Of a stretch of DNA of 64,000 bases, positions 8,425 to 17,533 are shown piece after piece; positions within the stretch are counted from its first letter, which is position 1, and each line of letters begins with the position of its first letter. The DNA lies in the NCBI RefSeq assembly GCF_000496075.1, contig NZ_AWXZ01000035.1, positions 124,001 through 188,000 on the forward strand, written 5' to 3'. The DNA comes from Lutibaculum baratangense AMV1 (GTDB taxonomy: Bacteria; Pseudomonadota; Alphaproteobacteria; Rhizobiales; Tepidamorphaceae). The position numbers and the translations under genes are program-made. The notes beneath the pieces were generated by a model, which saw only the letters and a list, made by a program, of their open reading frames with translations, searched no databases and was not told the origin of the DNA.

Positions 8425-9444
8425 TCACTGCATCAGGCCCTGTTCCTGGAGATAGCCGGTCAGGGTCTCGTAGACCTTCTGCGCGTTCTCCGAGCGCTGG
8501 GCCACCTTCTCCCACTCGCCGGTCGCGATCGTCCGGAACTTAGCCCGCTCCTCGTCGGACCAGTCGTGGATCGTGATGTTGCCCGAGGCCTTCGCCTCCT
8601 CGACCGCCTTCTGGTCGTTCTCGTCGAGCGCCGCCACCTGGCGCTGCGCGAACTCGCGGACCGATTCCTCCAGCACCTGCTTCAGGTCGTCCGGCAGTTC
8701 GTCCCACTTCTGCTTGTTCATCGAGATCTCGACGAGCGGCATCGAGTGGAAGCCGGGATAGACGGGGTGCGGCGCGACGTCGTGCAGCCCCTGCGCGTGG
8801 TTCGTCGAGAACACCGAGTAGTCGGCCGCCTCGATGACGCCCTTGTCGAGCGAGGTGAAGACCTCGGAGCCCGGCAGGTTGACCGGAGAGGCGCCGGCCG
8901 CGGCGAAGACCTGCTGCACGAGGCCCTCCGGGGCACGCAGCTTCACCCCCTTGAGGTCGTCCACCCCATCGAGCGGCACGGCCGAGACGAAGGCCTCGAG
9001 GCCCGGCGTCGTGGCGCCGATGAAGTGGAGGCCGTATGGCTCGACGAGCTCGTTCATGAGCTCCTTGCCGCCGCCATTCTCCATGAAGTCGAACATCTCC
9101 TGCGGGTTCGACCACGCCCCCACCGGGTTGGCGATCAGGCCGAAGGCCGGGTCCTTGCCCGCGAAATAGGACGTGTCGGTGATGTGGCCGTCGAGAATGC
9201 CCGCCGCGATCGCGTCCTGCGTCTCGTTGTGGGCGACGATCGATTCCACCGGCAGGAGCTCGACCTGGATCCGGCCGTCGGACTTCTCCGAGACGCTGTC
9301 GGCCCAGGTCTTCTGAAGTTCGAAGTTCGGGTTCCCCGACGGATCGCTCGACTGGAACCTGAACGTGTGCTCCTGCGCATTGGCAGCAGAGGTGGCGGCA
9401 AGCGCGACGGCGCCTGCCGCGAGGGTGGCCTTGAGCCAGTTCAT
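8425..9444 (-). CDS. dctP: TRAP transporter solute-binding protein DctP
   Basis: A 339-aa periplasmic receptor of the DctP family. The first 24 residues form a signal peptide (charged start, Ala-rich core, cleavage near SAANA-QE). The mature part shows DctP-type wording such as HTFRFQSSDPSGNP and GVKLRAPEG. ATG 9444 is chosen because GGAGGAAA stands 7 nt upstream; an earlier ATG at 9486 would precede the signal peptide with a poor site. First gene of the sugar-acid operon, under the twin LacI-type operators at 9517-9553. Substrate inferred to be an aldonic acid such as galactonate. Confidence 0.93.
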   Translation of the reverse strand: MNWLKATLAAGAVALAATSAANAQEHTFRFQSSDPSGNPNFELQKTWADSVSEKSDGRIQVELLPVESIVAHNETQDAIAAGILDGHITDTSYFAGKDPAFGLIANPVGAWSNPQEMFDFMENGGGKELMNELVEPYGLHFIGATTPGLEAFVSAVPLDGVDDLKGVKLRAPEGLVQQVFAAAGASPVNLPGSEVFTSLDKGVIEAADYSVFSTNHAQGLHDVAPHPVYPGFHSMPLVEISMNKQKWDELPDDLKQVLEESVREFAQRQVAALDENDQKAVEEAKASGNITIHDWSDEERAKFRTIATGEWEKVAQRSENAQKVYETLTGYLQEQGLMQ

Positions 9445-9516
9445 GATGGGTTTCCTCCCGGCCGGAACGCCTTCCAGCCAATCCATTTAGATCTGAATGC
9501 GCTAGCCCTTGGCGTC

Positions 9517-9530
9517 TGGTAGCGCTACCA
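9517..9530. promoter_or_regulatory. LacI-family operator O1 (perfect palindrome)
   Basis: TGGTAGCGCTACCA is a perfect 14-bp palindrome with the central CG step typical of LacI/GalR-family operators. It lies at or just after the expected start point of the dctP promoter. Its centre is 22 bp (two helical turns) from that of the second operator. Confidence 0.8.
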
Positions 9531-9532
9531 TC

Positions 9533-9561
9533 ACGCTATGGCAGCGCTACCATGGAGTCAA
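9533..9561 (-). promoter_or_regulatory. candidate promoter of the dctPQM sugar-acid operon
   Basis: On the minus strand, TTGACT (9561-9556) is followed after 17 nt by TAGCGT (9538-9533). The -35 box is good and the -10 box weak, which fits a tightly controlled promoter. Operator O2 fills the spacer. Confidence 0.55.
9538..9553. promoter_or_regulatory. LacI-family operator O2
   Basis: ATGGCAGCGCTACCAT is the same palindrome with one asymmetric position. It sits in the spacer of the minus-strand dctP promoter, so repressor binding would block RNA polymerase directly. Confidence 0.75.
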
Positions 9562-9598
9562 TCGGTGCTTCAGCGGGAGCCGGGAAGAGGGTAGGAAC

Positions 9599-9688
9599 AT
9601 GATGATCCTCAGGGACACGATGATCCTCAAAGACGTGCCGATCCTCAGGGGTATGATGATCCGCGGAGGCATGATGATCCGCAGAGAA
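9599..9688 (+). repeat. five tandem 18-bp repeats
   Basis: Units start at 9599, 9617, 9635, 9653 and 9671, each with the core GATCC(T/G)C. The first three end in CTCAGGGAC-like sequence and the last two in CGCGGAGGC-like sequence. The 18-bp period keeps the reading frame. It lies between the operators and the repressor gene. Confidence 0.85.
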
Positions 9689-9712
9689 TTGCCCGAGTTT
9701 CCTCGAGCATGA
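9599..9712 (+). CDS. small repeat-encoded leader ORF overlapping the lacI-type start
   Basis: A 37-aa reading frame starts at ATG 9599 after a GTAGGAA site and ends TGA at 9710-9712, overlapping the ATG of the repressor gene as ATGA. Its first 30 residues are five six-residue repeats (MMILRD, TMILKD, VPILRG, MMIRGG, MMIRRE), followed by LPEFPRA. The overlap predicts translational coupling: ribosomes finishing the small frame would start the repressor. I know no family for it. It may be a real peptide, a device that sets repressor dose, or a neutral minisatellite that happens to be open. Confidence 0.5.
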   Translation: MMILRDTMILKDVPILRGMMIRGGMMIRRELPEFPRA

Positions 9713-10731
9713 GCCAGCGCAGGGGCTCCGGACGCCCCACCATCGCCGACGTCGCCCGTGCCGCAGGCGTCGGGGCCATCACCGTATCCCGCGCCATCCG
9801 GCGGCCGGAGCAGGTCTCGCGCGAGCTGCGCGAGCGCATCGACCTCGCCATCCGGGAGCTGAACTACGTGCCGGACCCGCAGGCGCAGGTGCTCGCGTCG
9901 GGCCGCTCGAACGTGATCGGCGTGATCCTGCCGAGCCTGACGAACAACGTGTATGCCGACGTCATGCAGGGCATCTACGACCGTATCGAGGGATCGGGCT
10001 TCCAGATCCAGATCGCGAACACGCGCTACTCGGAGGACGAGGAGGACCGCCTCCTGCAGCTCTTCGCGGGCCAGCGGCCGGCCGCCATGCTGATCACCGG
10101 CATCGACCAGTCGGATGCGACCCGCGCCTATCTCGCGAAGGCCGATTTCCCGGTCGTGCAGATCATGGAGCACGCGCCGGACCCGATCGACATGCTGATC
10201 GGCTTCTCGCATGTCGAGGCGGCGAGGGTCGCGGTGCGCCATCTCATGGAGGAAGGCAGTCGCCGGATCGGCTTCCTCGGCGCGCGCATGGATCCCCGGA
10301 TGCTGCGCCGTCGCGAGGGCTACCGCGCGCAGCTGCGCGAGCACGGCCTCTACGATCCGGCGCGCGAGGCGATGACGTCGGCGCCGTCGAGCGTCTCGCA
10401 GGGGCGCGCGCTCTCGGGGCGCCTGTTCGACGCCGCGTCGGACACCGACGCCCTGTTCTGCGCCAATGACGACCTCGCCCTCGGCGCGCTCTTCGAGTGC
10501 ATGGCGCGGGGCCGCCGGGTTCCCGAAGACGTCGCGATCGTCGGCTTCAACGACCTCGAGATGATGGCGGCCGCGGTGCCGGCCATCACGAGCGTCCAGA
10601 CCCATCGCTACCGGATGGGCAAGATGGCGATCGACATGCTGATCGACCGGATCGAGGAACGCGAGGTGCCCGAAAGAGGCGTCGACCTGGGCTTCCAGCT
10701 CATCGTCCGCGAGAGCTCGCGCCGCGGCTGA
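9709..10731 (+). CDS. LacI/GalR-family transcriptional repressor
   Basis: A 340-aa regulator. Residues 10-60 form the LacI-type helix-turn-helix and hinge (PTIADVARAAGVGAITVSRA and the hinge around NYVPDPQAQVLASGRS). The rest is a periplasmic-binding-like sensor domain (start NVIGVILPSLTNNVYADV; later VGFNDLEMMAAAVPAITSV). It resembles the gluconate repressor GntR group. It is divergent from dctP and faces two LacI-type operators, so it most likely represses the sugar-acid operon and is relieved by the acid or a keto-deoxy intermediate. Its start codon overlaps the stop of the repeat-encoded small ORF. Confidence 0.92.
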   Translation: MSQRRGSGRPTIADVARAAGVGAITVSRAIRRPEQVSRELRERIDLAIRELNYVPDPQAQVLASGRSNVIGVILPSLTNNVYADVMQGIYDRIEGSGFQIQIANTRYSEDEEDRLLQLFAGQRPAAMLITGIDQSDATRAYLAKADFPVVQIMEHAPDPIDMLIGFSHVEAARVAVRHLMEEGSRRIGFLGARMDPRMLRRREGYRAQLREHGLYDPAREAMTSAPSSVSQGRALSGRLFDAASDTDALFCANDDLALGALFECMARGRRVPEDVAIVGFNDLEMMAAAVPAITSVQTHRYRMGKMAIDMLIDRIEEREVPERGVDLGFQLIVRESSRRG

Positions 10732-10757
10732 GGCCCCGGCCGCGGCGTCGCGCCGGT

Positions 10758-11762
10758 TCAGTCGGTGACGGCGTGGCAGGCGACCCGCGCGCGCCCGTGC
10801 GGCAGGAGCTCGGGCCGGTCGACGGGGCAGGGCTCGAAGCACAGCGGGCAGCGCGGGTGGAAGGAGCAGCCGGACGGCGGGCTGATCGGCGAGGGCAGTT
10901 CGCCCTTGAGCTGGATGCGTTCGCGCCGGCGGTTCGGGTCGGCCACCGGCGTCGCCGACAGGAGGGCTCTCGTATAGGGGTGGCGAGGGTTCTCGAAGAT
11001 CTCCTCGCGCGGTCCCTCCTCGACCGGGCGGCCGAGATACATGACCATCACCTGGTCGGCGACGTGCTTCACGACCGACAGGTCGTGCGAGATGAAGAGA
11101 TAGGCGAGGCCGAACTCCTCCTGCAGCTTCGCGAGGATGTTCAGGACCTGCGCCTGGATCGACACGTCGAGCGCGGAGACGGGCTCGTCGAGGACGAGAA
11201 TGCGCGGCCGCAGCATCAGGGCCCGGGCGATCGCGATGCGCTGGCGCTGGCCGCCCGAGAACATATGCGGGTAGCGCTCGTAGTGCTCCCGCCGCAGGCC
11301 GACGCGTTCGAGCATTTCCATCGCCTTGCGGCGGCGGGTCGCGGCGTCGTCGCTCGTGTTGATCTTCAGCGGCTCCTCGAGCATCGTCCCGACCTTCTGG
11401 CGCGGGTTGAGCGAGCCGTACGGGTCCTGGAAGACGATCTGCACCGCGCGCCGCAACTGCCGGCGCTCCGCCGCAGTGGCGGTGGCGACGTCGATCCCGT
11501 CGATCTTCAGCGAGCCCGCCGTCGGCTCCTCGATCATCGTCACGAGCCGGGCGAGGGTCGACTTGCCGCAGCCCGATTCACCGACGACGGCCAGCGTCTC
11601 GCCGGCGCGCAGGCTGAACGAGGCGCCGCGCAGCGCCTTCACCGTCGCCGCCTGAGCGAACAGGCCGCTGCGGCCGATCTCGTAGTGCCGCTCGAGATCC
11701 CTCGCCTCGAGCACGACCTCGCCCGCGGCCTGCTTCGGCTCCGCGATCAGGGCTTCGCTCAC
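10758..11762 (-). CDS. dppF: dipeptide/oligopeptide ABC transporter ATPase DppF
   Basis: A 334-aa ATPase of the peptide/nickel importer class. Walker A is GESGCGKST, the signature is [14 protein letters not shown], Walker B is [11 protein letters not shown], and a switch His is in FISHDLSVV. The C-terminal oligo_HPY region is present ([12 protein letters not shown]) with four cysteines in [14 protein letters not shown], as in cluster-binding DppD/F proteins. The GTG start overlaps the dppD stop (GTGA), so the two are translationally coupled. Last gene of the operon dppABCDF. Confidence 0.94.
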   Translation of the reverse strand: MSEALIAEPKQAAGEVVLEARDLERHYEIGRSGLFAQAATVKALRGASFSLRAGETLAVVGESGCGKSTLARLVTMIEEPTAGSLKIDGIDVATATAAERRQLRRAVQIVFQDPYGSLNPRQKVGTMLEEPLKINTSDDAATRRRKAMEMLERVGLRREHYERYPHMFSGGQRQRIAIARALMLRPRILVLDEPVSALDVSIQAQVLNILAKLQEEFGLAYLFISHDLSVVKHVADQVMVMYLGRPVEEGPREEIFENPRHPYTRALLSATPVADPNRRRERIQLKGELPSPISPPSGCSFHPRCPLCFEPCPVDRPELLPHGRARVACHAVTD

Positions 11763-12769
11763 GATGCGGCCTCCATGTGTGCGGGGTGCCCCGTGGGCAC
11801 GCCGTGGCGCAGAGGATAGTGGCAGAGGGCGCGGCCCATCTCCGACGAGGCGTGCGGCGGCACGACCTTCCGGCAGTGGTCGGTCGCGAACCGGCAGCGC
11901 GGGTTGAACAGGCAGCCGGTCGGCCGGTCGCCCTGTCCCGGCACGACGCCGGGAATCGACGGCAACTCCTTCGACGTCGCCCGCTCGGGAAGAGCCGCGA
12001 GCAGCGCCGCCGTGTAGGGGTGATGCGGGTCTTCGAACAGCGCCTTCACGTCCTGCTGCTCGACCTGCTGCCCCGCATACTGCACGACCACGCGCTCGGC
12101 CGTCTCGGCAACGACGCCCATGTCGTGCGTGATGAGGACGAGGCCCATGCCGCTGTCGCGCTGCAGCCCGACGAGGAGATCGAGGATCTGCGCCTGGATC
12201 GTCACGTCGAGCGCGGTCGTCGGCTCGTCGGCGATGAGGAGCTTCGGCTTGCAGGCGAGCGCCATCGCGATCATGCAGCGCTGCGACATGCCGCCCGACA
12301 TCTGGTGCGGGAAGGCCGAGAGCCGGCGCTCGGGCTCCGGAATGCCGACCTGGCGCATCAGCTCGACGGCCCGCTCGTGCGCCGCCTTCCGGTCGAGCCC
12401 GAGATGGTAGCGCAGCGTCTCCTTGATCTGGAAGCCGACCGTGAAGCACGGGTTGAGGCTCGTCATCGGCTCCTGGAAGATCATCGCCATGTCGCGGCCG
12501 ACGATTCGCCGGCGCTCCCGGCGCGACATCGTCAGGAGGTCGTGGCCGTCGAAGGCCATGCGGTCTGCCGTGACGGTCGCGGTCCACGGCAGGAGGCCCA
12601 TCGTCGCGAGCATCGCGACGGACTTGCCCGAGCCCGATTCCCCGACGATCGACAGGATCTCGCCCTGGTCGACGACGAGGTCGACCCCATCGACGGCGCG
12701 GAAGGGGCCTTGCGCGGTCCTGAACTCGACCGTCAGGTTGCGGATGTCTAGGAGGGACATGGCCGGCAT
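11759..12769 (-). CDS. dppD: dipeptide/oligopeptide ABC transporter ATPase DppD
   Basis: A 336-aa ATPase partner of DppF. Walker A GESGSGKS, a DppD-type Q-loop ([12 protein letters not shown]), signature [14 protein letters not shown], Walker [13 protein letters not shown] and switch region [11 protein letters not shown] are all visible. The C-terminal oligo_HPY part contains [14 protein letters not shown]. Two ATG codons three residues apart (12769 and 12760, the latter giving MSLLDIRN) are possible starts; neither has a strong ribosome-binding site. A 119-bp gap without a clear feature separates it from dppC. Confidence 0.94.
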   Translation of the reverse strand: MPAMSLLDIRNLTVEFRTAQGPFRAVDGVDLVVDQGEILSIVGESGSGKSVAMLATMGLLPWTATVTADRMAFDGHDLLTMSRRERRRIVGRDMAMIFQEPMTSLNPCFTVGFQIKETLRYHLGLDRKAAHERAVELMRQVGIPEPERRLSAFPHQMSGGMSQRCMIAMALACKPKLLIADEPTTALDVTIQAQILDLLVGLQRDSGMGLVLITHDMGVVAETAERVVVQYAGQQVEQQDVKALFEDPHHPYTAALLAALPERATSKELPSIPGVVPGQGDRPTGCLFNPRCRFATDHCRKVVPPHASSEMGRALCHYPLRHGVPTGHPAHMEAAS

Positions 12770-12888
12770 CGGTATTCGGGATTGGGGGAGATCGCGTGCA
12801 GATGGTGGCGCGGGGCTCCGCAGAGAAGACCGGCATCCCTCCGCGCGTCGCGGAACATCGTCCCGGTACGGGGGCGGGCGCGCATCTT

Positions 12889-13800
12889 TCAGCTCCGCTT
12901 CAGCTTCGGGTCGAGCGCGTCGCGCAGGCCGTCGCCCGTCAGGTTGATGGCGAGCACGGTGATCAGGATCATGAGGCCGGGGAAGGTCACGACCCACCAG
13001 GCGCGCAGGATGAACTCCCGGGCCTCCGCCAGCATCGTGCCCCATTCGGGCGTCGGCGGCTGCGCGCCCATGCCGAGGAATCCGAGCGCGGCGGCATCGA
13101 GAATCGCGGTCGAGAAGGACAGCGTCGCCTGCACGATGAGCGGCGCGAGGCAGTTCGGCAGGATCGTCACGAACATGAGCCTCAGCCGGCCCGCGCCGGC
13201 CACCCGGGCGGCGGTCACGTAGTCGCGGCCGCGCTCCGACATGACGGCCGCGCGTGTGAGCCTGACGAAATGCGGCTGCAGCACGAGCGCGATCGCGATC
13301 ATCGCGTTCATCAGTCCGGGCCCGAGGATCGCCACCAGCACGAGCGCGAGGAGCAGGCTCGGGAAGGCGAGGATCACGTCCATGACGCGCATGATGCCGG
13401 TGTCGAGCCAGCCGCCGAAATAGCCGGCGACGAGGCCGAGGATCACGCCCGTGACGAGGGCGAGGATGACGACCACCGTGCCGATGAAGAGCGAGAAGCG
13501 GGCCCCGTAGATGAGGCGCGAGAGGATGTCGCGGCCGACCGCGTCCGTGCCGAGCAGGAAGCGCGGGTCGGCGCCCTCCTGCCAGATCGGCGGCTTGAGG
13601 AGCGCGTCGCGGAACTGGCCGGTCGGCGAATAGGGGGCGAGGAGCGGCGCGGCGATGGCGGCGGCGACGAGCAGCAGGAAGATCGTCAGGCCGATCACCG
13701 CGCCGCGATTCTCGCTGAAATAGTGCCAGAACTCGCGCAGCACGGAGGGCGGCGTGTCGAGCCTGGCCTTGTCGCCGACCGGTTCGATGGCTTCGGACAT
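12889..13800 (-). CDS. dppC: peptide ABC transporter permease DppC
   Basis: A 303-aa membrane protein with an N-terminal OppC_N segment and the BPD_transp_1 domain. The loop [20 protein letters not shown] is the standard DppC/OppC signature, and the EAA-type loop appears around [20 protein letters not shown]. It pairs with DppB to form the inner-membrane channel. It begins 13 bp after the dppB stop codon. Confidence 0.94.
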   Translation of the reverse strand: MSEAIEPVGDKARLDTPPSVLREFWHYFSENRGAVIGLTIFLLLVAAAIAAPLLAPYSPTGQFRDALLKPPIWQEGADPRFLLGTDAVGRDILSRLIYGARFSLFIGTVVVILALVTGVILGLVAGYFGGWLDTGIMRVMDVILAFPSLLLALVLVAILGPGLMNAMIAIALVLQPHFVRLTRAAVMSERGRDYVTAARVAGAGRLRLMFVTILPNCLAPLIVQATLSFSTAILDAAALGFLGMGAQPPTPEWGTMLAEAREFILRAWWVVTFPGLMILITVLAINLTGDGLRDALDPKLKRS

Positions 13801-13813
13801 GGGTATCCGGCTC

Positions 13814-14824
13814 CTAGCGGGCGTGACGTATGCGCGGGTTGACGAGGCCGTAGAGCACGTCGACCAGCAGGTTCACGAGCATGATGATGCCGGCGATGAT
13901 CAGGAGGCCGCCCTGGATGACGGGGTAGTCGCGGCGGAACACGCTGTCGACCATCCACTTCCCGATGCCCGGCCAGGAGAAGATCGTCTCCGTGAGGATC
14001 GCGCCGGCCAGCAGCACGCCGACCTGGAGGCCGATCGTCGTGATGACCGGGATGAGCGCGTTCCTGAGCGCGTGGAGACCGACGACGCGGCGGGAGGGCA
14101 GGCCCTTGGCGCGGGCGGTGCGCACGTAGTCCTCGCTCAGGACCTCGAGCATCGCCGAGCGCGTCTGCCTCGCGATCACCGCGAGCGGGATCGTGGCGAG
14201 CACGATCGAGGGCAGGACGAGGTGGCTCAGCGCCGAGCGGAAGGCGCCCGCCTGGCCCGACAGGAGGGAGTCGATCAGCATGAAGCCGGTGACCGGCGGG
14301 AAGAAGAACATGAGCGAGATGCGGCCCGACACGGGCGTCCAGCCGAGCACGCCGGAGAACAGGATGATGAGCAGCAGACCCCACCAGAAGATCGGCATCG
14401 AATAGCCGACGAGCGCGGTGCCCATGATCGCCTGGTCGAGGAACGAGCCGCGCTTGACCGCGGCGAGCACGCCCGCCGGCACGCCGATCGCCACGGCGAT
14501 GGTGATGGCGCAGAGCGACAGCTCGAGCGTCGCCGGGAAGAGCGTGAAGAACTCCTGCAGCACCGGGCGCTTGGTGACGATCGACTGGCCGAGATCGCCC
14601 TGCAAGACCCCCCAGAGATAGTCGAGATACTGCACGACGAGGGGGCGGTCGTAGCCGAACTGGTGCTGGAGCTCGAGGTAGCGCTCCGCCGACATGCCGC
14701 GCTCGCCGGCCATCAGCATGATGGGATCGCCCGGCAGGAGGCGGATGAAGGCGAACGAGACGATCGAGACCCCGATGAAGGTCGGGATCAGCAGGAGAAG
14801 CCGTCGGAGGAAGAAGCTGAGCAT
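13814..14824 (-). CDS. dppB: peptide ABC transporter permease DppB
   Basis: A 336-aa permease with the DppB-type start (FFLRRLLLLIPTFIGVSIVS), the GDPIMLMAGE loop, and the cytoplasmic coupling helix region DYVRTARAKGLPSRRVVGLH. About six transmembrane segments. It follows dppA, from which it is separated by a 12-bp GC stem. Confidence 0.94.
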   Translation of the reverse strand: MLSFFLRRLLLLIPTFIGVSIVSFAFIRLLPGDPIMLMAGERGMSAERYLELQHQFGYDRPLVVQYLDYLWGVLQGDLGQSIVTKRPVLQEFFTLFPATLELSLCAITIAVAIGVPAGVLAAVKRGSFLDQAIMGTALVGYSMPIFWWGLLLIILFSGVLGWTPVSGRISLMFFFPPVTGFMLIDSLLSGQAGAFRSALSHLVLPSIVLATIPLAVIARQTRSAMLEVLSEDYVRTARAKGLPSRRVVGLHALRNALIPVITTIGLQVGVLLAGAILTETIFSWPGIGKWMVDSVFRRDYPVIQGGLLIIAGIIMLVNLLVDVLYGLVNPRIRHAR

Positions 14825-14839
14825 GGCAATCGCTACACG

Positions 14840-14867
14840 CTGCCGGGGCGGGAAGCCGCCCCGGCAG
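14840..14867. other. GC hairpin between dppA and dppB
   Basis: A perfect 12-bp stem (14840-14851 with 14856-14867) and a 4-nt loop, directly after the dppA stop. Without a T-run it is more likely a 3'-end stabiliser or partial terminator that raises dppA over dppBCDF. Confidence 0.6.
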
Positions 14868-14878
14868 GATCTTCGGGC

Positions 14879-16474
14879 TTATTCGGCGATGTCGACGCCG
14901 TCGAAGCGGTGCGCGCCGAGCGGGCTCATCTCGTAGCCCTGGACCTCCTTGCGCATCGGCATGTGCACGACCGAGTGGGCGATCGTCGCCCACGGCGCCT
15001 GATCCTTGAAGATCACCTGCGCCTGCTCGTAGAGCTCGGTCCGCTTCTCCTGGTCGCTCTCGACCTTCGCTTCCTGGATCAGCTTCTCGAAGTCTTCGTT
15101 GCACCACTGGGCGCGGTTGGCGTTGCCGACGGCATCGCAGCCGAGCAGCACGGCGAGGAAGTTGTCGGGGTCGCCGTTGTCGCCGGTCCAGCCGAGCAGC
15201 ACCGCGCCGTCGCGGTCCTCGGCCTTGGAGCGCTCGAGATACTCCGCCCACTCGTAGGACACGATCTCGACCTCGACGCCGACCTCGGCGAAGTCCGACT
15301 GGATGAGCTCGGCCATGCGGCGGGCGTTCGGGTTGTAGGGACGCTGCACTGGCATCGCCCACACCTTCATCGACAGGTTCGAGACGCCCTCTTCCTCGAG
15401 CATCTGCCGCGCCGCCTCGGGATCGTAGGGATCGTCCTCGATCTCGTCGTTATAGGACCACATCGTCGGCGGGATCGGGTTCTTCGCCTTGGCGCCCGCG
15501 CCCTGGAAGACGGCCTCGATGATGGCGTCCTTGTTGATCGCCATGTTCAGCGCCTTGCGGACCTTCGGGTTGTCGAAGGGCTCCTGCGTCGTGTTGTAGG
15601 CGAGGTAGCCGACGTTCAGGCCCTCCTGCTCCTGGACGGTCAGGCGGTCGTCATTCTGCATCGCCTGCACGTCGGCCGGATTCGGGTAGGGCATGACGTG
15701 GCACTCGCCCGCCTGCAGCTTCTGGGCCCGTACCGACGCGTCGGTCGTGATCGCGAAGACGAGGTCGTCGATCGGCTGCTTGCCGTCCCAGTAGTCGGCA
15801 TGCGCCTGATAGCGGATGACGGCGTCGGGCTGGTAGGCCACGAACTTGAAGGGACCGGTGCCGACGGGCCGCTGGTTCAGCTGCTCCATCCGGCCTTCCG
15901 CCTCGAGCTGGTCGGCGTACTCCTTCGACATGATCGAGGCGAAGTCCATCGCGAGGTTCGCGATCATCGGCGCCTCGGGCCGGGTCAGCACGAACTTGAC
16001 CGTCATGTCGTCGACCTTCTCGATCGACTGGATGAGGTCGGGCATCGACATGGAGTTGAAGTACTCCCACGCGGCCCCGCTGACATACTGGTGCCACGGG
16101 TTCTGCTCGTCGAGCTGGCGCTCGAAGGAGAAGATCACGTCGTCGGCGTTGAAGTCGCGGGTCGGCGTGAAGAAGTCGGTCGTCTGGAACTTGACGCCCT
16201 CGCGCAGGTGGAAGGTGTATTCCGTGCCGTCCTCGGAGACGTCCCAGCTCTCCGCGAGGCCGGGCAGGGTCTCGGTCGAGCTCTTCTCGAACTCGACGAG
16301 GCGGTTGTAGACCGGCCGCGACGACGCGTCGAAGGTCGTGCCGGCCGTGTAGAGCGCCGGGTCGAAGCCCTCCGGGCTGCCCTCCGAGCAGTAGACGAGC
16401 GTCTTCGCCTGCGCCGCGCCGGCCAGGCAGCCGAGGATCGCGGTCGTCGTCAGCAGTGTCTTGAGCGGTTTCAT
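14879..16474 (-). CDS. dppA: periplasmic dipeptide-binding protein DppA
   Basis: A 531-aa family-5 solute-binding protein. Residues 1-23 form a signal peptide ([15 protein letters not shown] start, cleavage near AAQA-KT). The mature start [19 protein letters not shown] and the AWEYFNSM and NPDDF-like regions are typical of DppA proteins. Length is standard. ATG 16474 is supported by GGAGG about 10 nt upstream. First gene of the dpp operon. The 250 bp upstream hold its promoter, which I could not pin down with confidence. Confidence 0.93.
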   Translation of the reverse strand: MKPLKTLLTTTAILGCLAGAAQAKTLVYCSEGSPEGFDPALYTAGTTFDASSRPVYNRLVEFEKSSTETLPGLAESWDVSEDGTEYTFHLREGVKFQTTDFFTPTRDFNADDVIFSFERQLDEQNPWHQYVSGAAWEYFNSMSMPDLIQSIEKVDDMTVKFVLTRPEAPMIANLAMDFASIMSKEYADQLEAEGRMEQLNQRPVGTGPFKFVAYQPDAVIRYQAHADYWDGKQPIDDLVFAITTDASVRAQKLQAGECHVMPYPNPADVQAMQNDDRLTVQEQEGLNVGYLAYNTTQEPFDNPKVRKALNMAINKDAIIEAVFQGAGAKAKNPIPPTMWSYNDEIEDDPYDPEAARQMLEEEGVSNLSMKVWAMPVQRPYNPNARRMAELIQSDFAEVGVEVEIVSYEWAEYLERSKAEDRDGAVLLGWTGDNGDPDNFLAVLLGCDAVGNANRAQWCNEDFEKLIQEAKVESDQEKRTELYEQAQVIFKDQAPWATIAHSVVHMPMRKEVQGYEMSPLGAHRFDGVDIAE

Positions 16475-16726
16475 GAAGATCGAACTCCTCCGCGTGACTC
16501 GCCCGCCGTCATGTGACGTTCGCGGCAGGCGCCTGACCTTCGGCCTATCATCACGCGTGGTGGGAGAAAAGCGGCAAATAGAGGCTTCCCCCGCGGCAGT
16601 GGTCGGGGATTCCGGGGCGCCCGTGACCTTCCCCGGCGCAAGGAGATCGCAGGGTGATAGTTGAAGATCCCCGGCGGACACTTGGCCCCCGAGAGTTCGG
16701 CGCCCCGGCGATGTTGCGGTGAGAGT

Positions 16727-16812
16727 TGGTGCCCCTGGCCGGACTCGAACCAGCACTTCCTTGCGGAAAGCAGATTTTGAGTCTGCCGCGTCTACCATTC
16801 CGCCACAGGGGC
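16727..16812 (-). tRNA. tRNA-Leu (anticodon CAA)
   Basis: Reading the minus strand gives a complete 86-nt tRNA: acceptor stem GCCCCTG paired with CAGGGGC, D-arm, anticodon loop with CAA (ACTCAAAATC), a long class II variable arm, the TTCGAGTCC T-loop, and encoded CCA. The long variable arm agrees with leucine. Confidence 0.97.
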
Positions 16813-16828
16813 TTCCCCAGCGGGCGGG

Positions 16829-16856
16829 ATCATAGCGGCGCGCGGCAGCGCGTCAA
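16829..16856 (-). promoter_or_regulatory. sigma70-type promoter of tRNA-Leu
   Basis: On the minus strand TTGACG (16856-16851), a 16-nt spacer and TATGAT (16834-16829) lie 17 nt before the tRNA. Both boxes are close to consensus. Confidence 0.75.
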
Positions 16857-16919
16857 TGTGGGCCGGCAGCGGCGATCTGAGCGATGGACTTGGCCGCGAG
16901 AAGCGGCTAACGCCATGCC

Positions 16920-17498
16920 ATGCTGCGCCGCCTCTACGACTGGACCATGTCGATCGCCGCCCATCGCGGCGCCCCCTGGGCGCTGGGCGTCGTGTCGTTC
17001 CTGGAAAGCTCGATCTTCCCGATCCCGCCCGATCTCCTGCTCATCCCGATGGTGCTGGCGGAGCGGGCGAAGGCCTGGGCCTACGCCACGCTGTGCACGG
17101 TCGCCTCGGTGATCGGCGGGCTCGCGGGCTGGGCGATCGGCGCGTTCCTGTTCCAGGCGCTGGCCGAGCCGATCCTCGGCTTCTACGGCTATGGCGAGAA
17201 GTTCGCGGAGTTCGCCCTGCGCTACAACGAGTGGGGCGCCTGGATCGTCTTCTTCGCGGGTGTCACGCCGTTCCCCTACAAGGTGATCACGATCGCCTCG
17301 GGCGCCACGGGATTGCCGCTTCCGGTCTTCATCGTGGCGAGCGTGCTCGCGCGGGGCCTGCGCTTCTTCGTGGTGGCGGCGCTCCTCTATTTCGTCGGCC
17401 CGCCGATCCGCGACTTCATCGAGAGGCGGCTCGGCTTCGTGTTCACGCTGTTCGTCGTCCTCCTGTTCGGTGGCTTCGCGCTCGTGAAGTTCCTTTGA
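16920..17498 (+). CDS. DedA/YqaA-type (SNARE-associated) membrane protein
   Basis: A 192-aa inner-membrane protein with the DedA/VTT pattern: FLESSIFPIPPDLLLIPMVL near the N-terminus, a GxxxG-rich central helix, and the re-entrant GVTPFPYKVITIASGATGLP region. The PFPYK variant and the length match the YqaA subgroup. DedA-superfamily proteins act as lipid flippases or in envelope homeostasis; the substrate here is unknown. dsbB follows 35 bp downstream, so the two may share a message. Confidence 0.85.
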   Translation: MLRRLYDWTMSIAAHRGAPWALGVVSFLESSIFPIPPDLLLIPMVLAERAKAWAYATLCTVASVIGGLAGWAIGAFLFQALAEPILGFYGYGEKFAEFALRYNEWGAWIVFFAGVTPFPYKVITIASGATGLPLPVFIVASVLARGLRFFVVAALLYFVGPPIRDFIERRLGFVFTLFVVLLFGGFALVKFL

Positions 17499-17533
17499 AC
17501 GGCACTCGTGCCTCCGCCCCGGAGCCTCTTGCC

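Noticed and set aside
9599-9688. 18-bp repeats as a CRISPR array
   Set aside because: Units are directly abutting without spacers, they drift in sequence, and no cas gene is near.
13754-16516. A 920-codon open frame on the plus strand across dppA and dppB
   Set aside because: It is antisense to clear dpp genes, is built of Asp/Arg/Glu/His-rich sequence typical of GC-rich mirror frames, and shows no domain.
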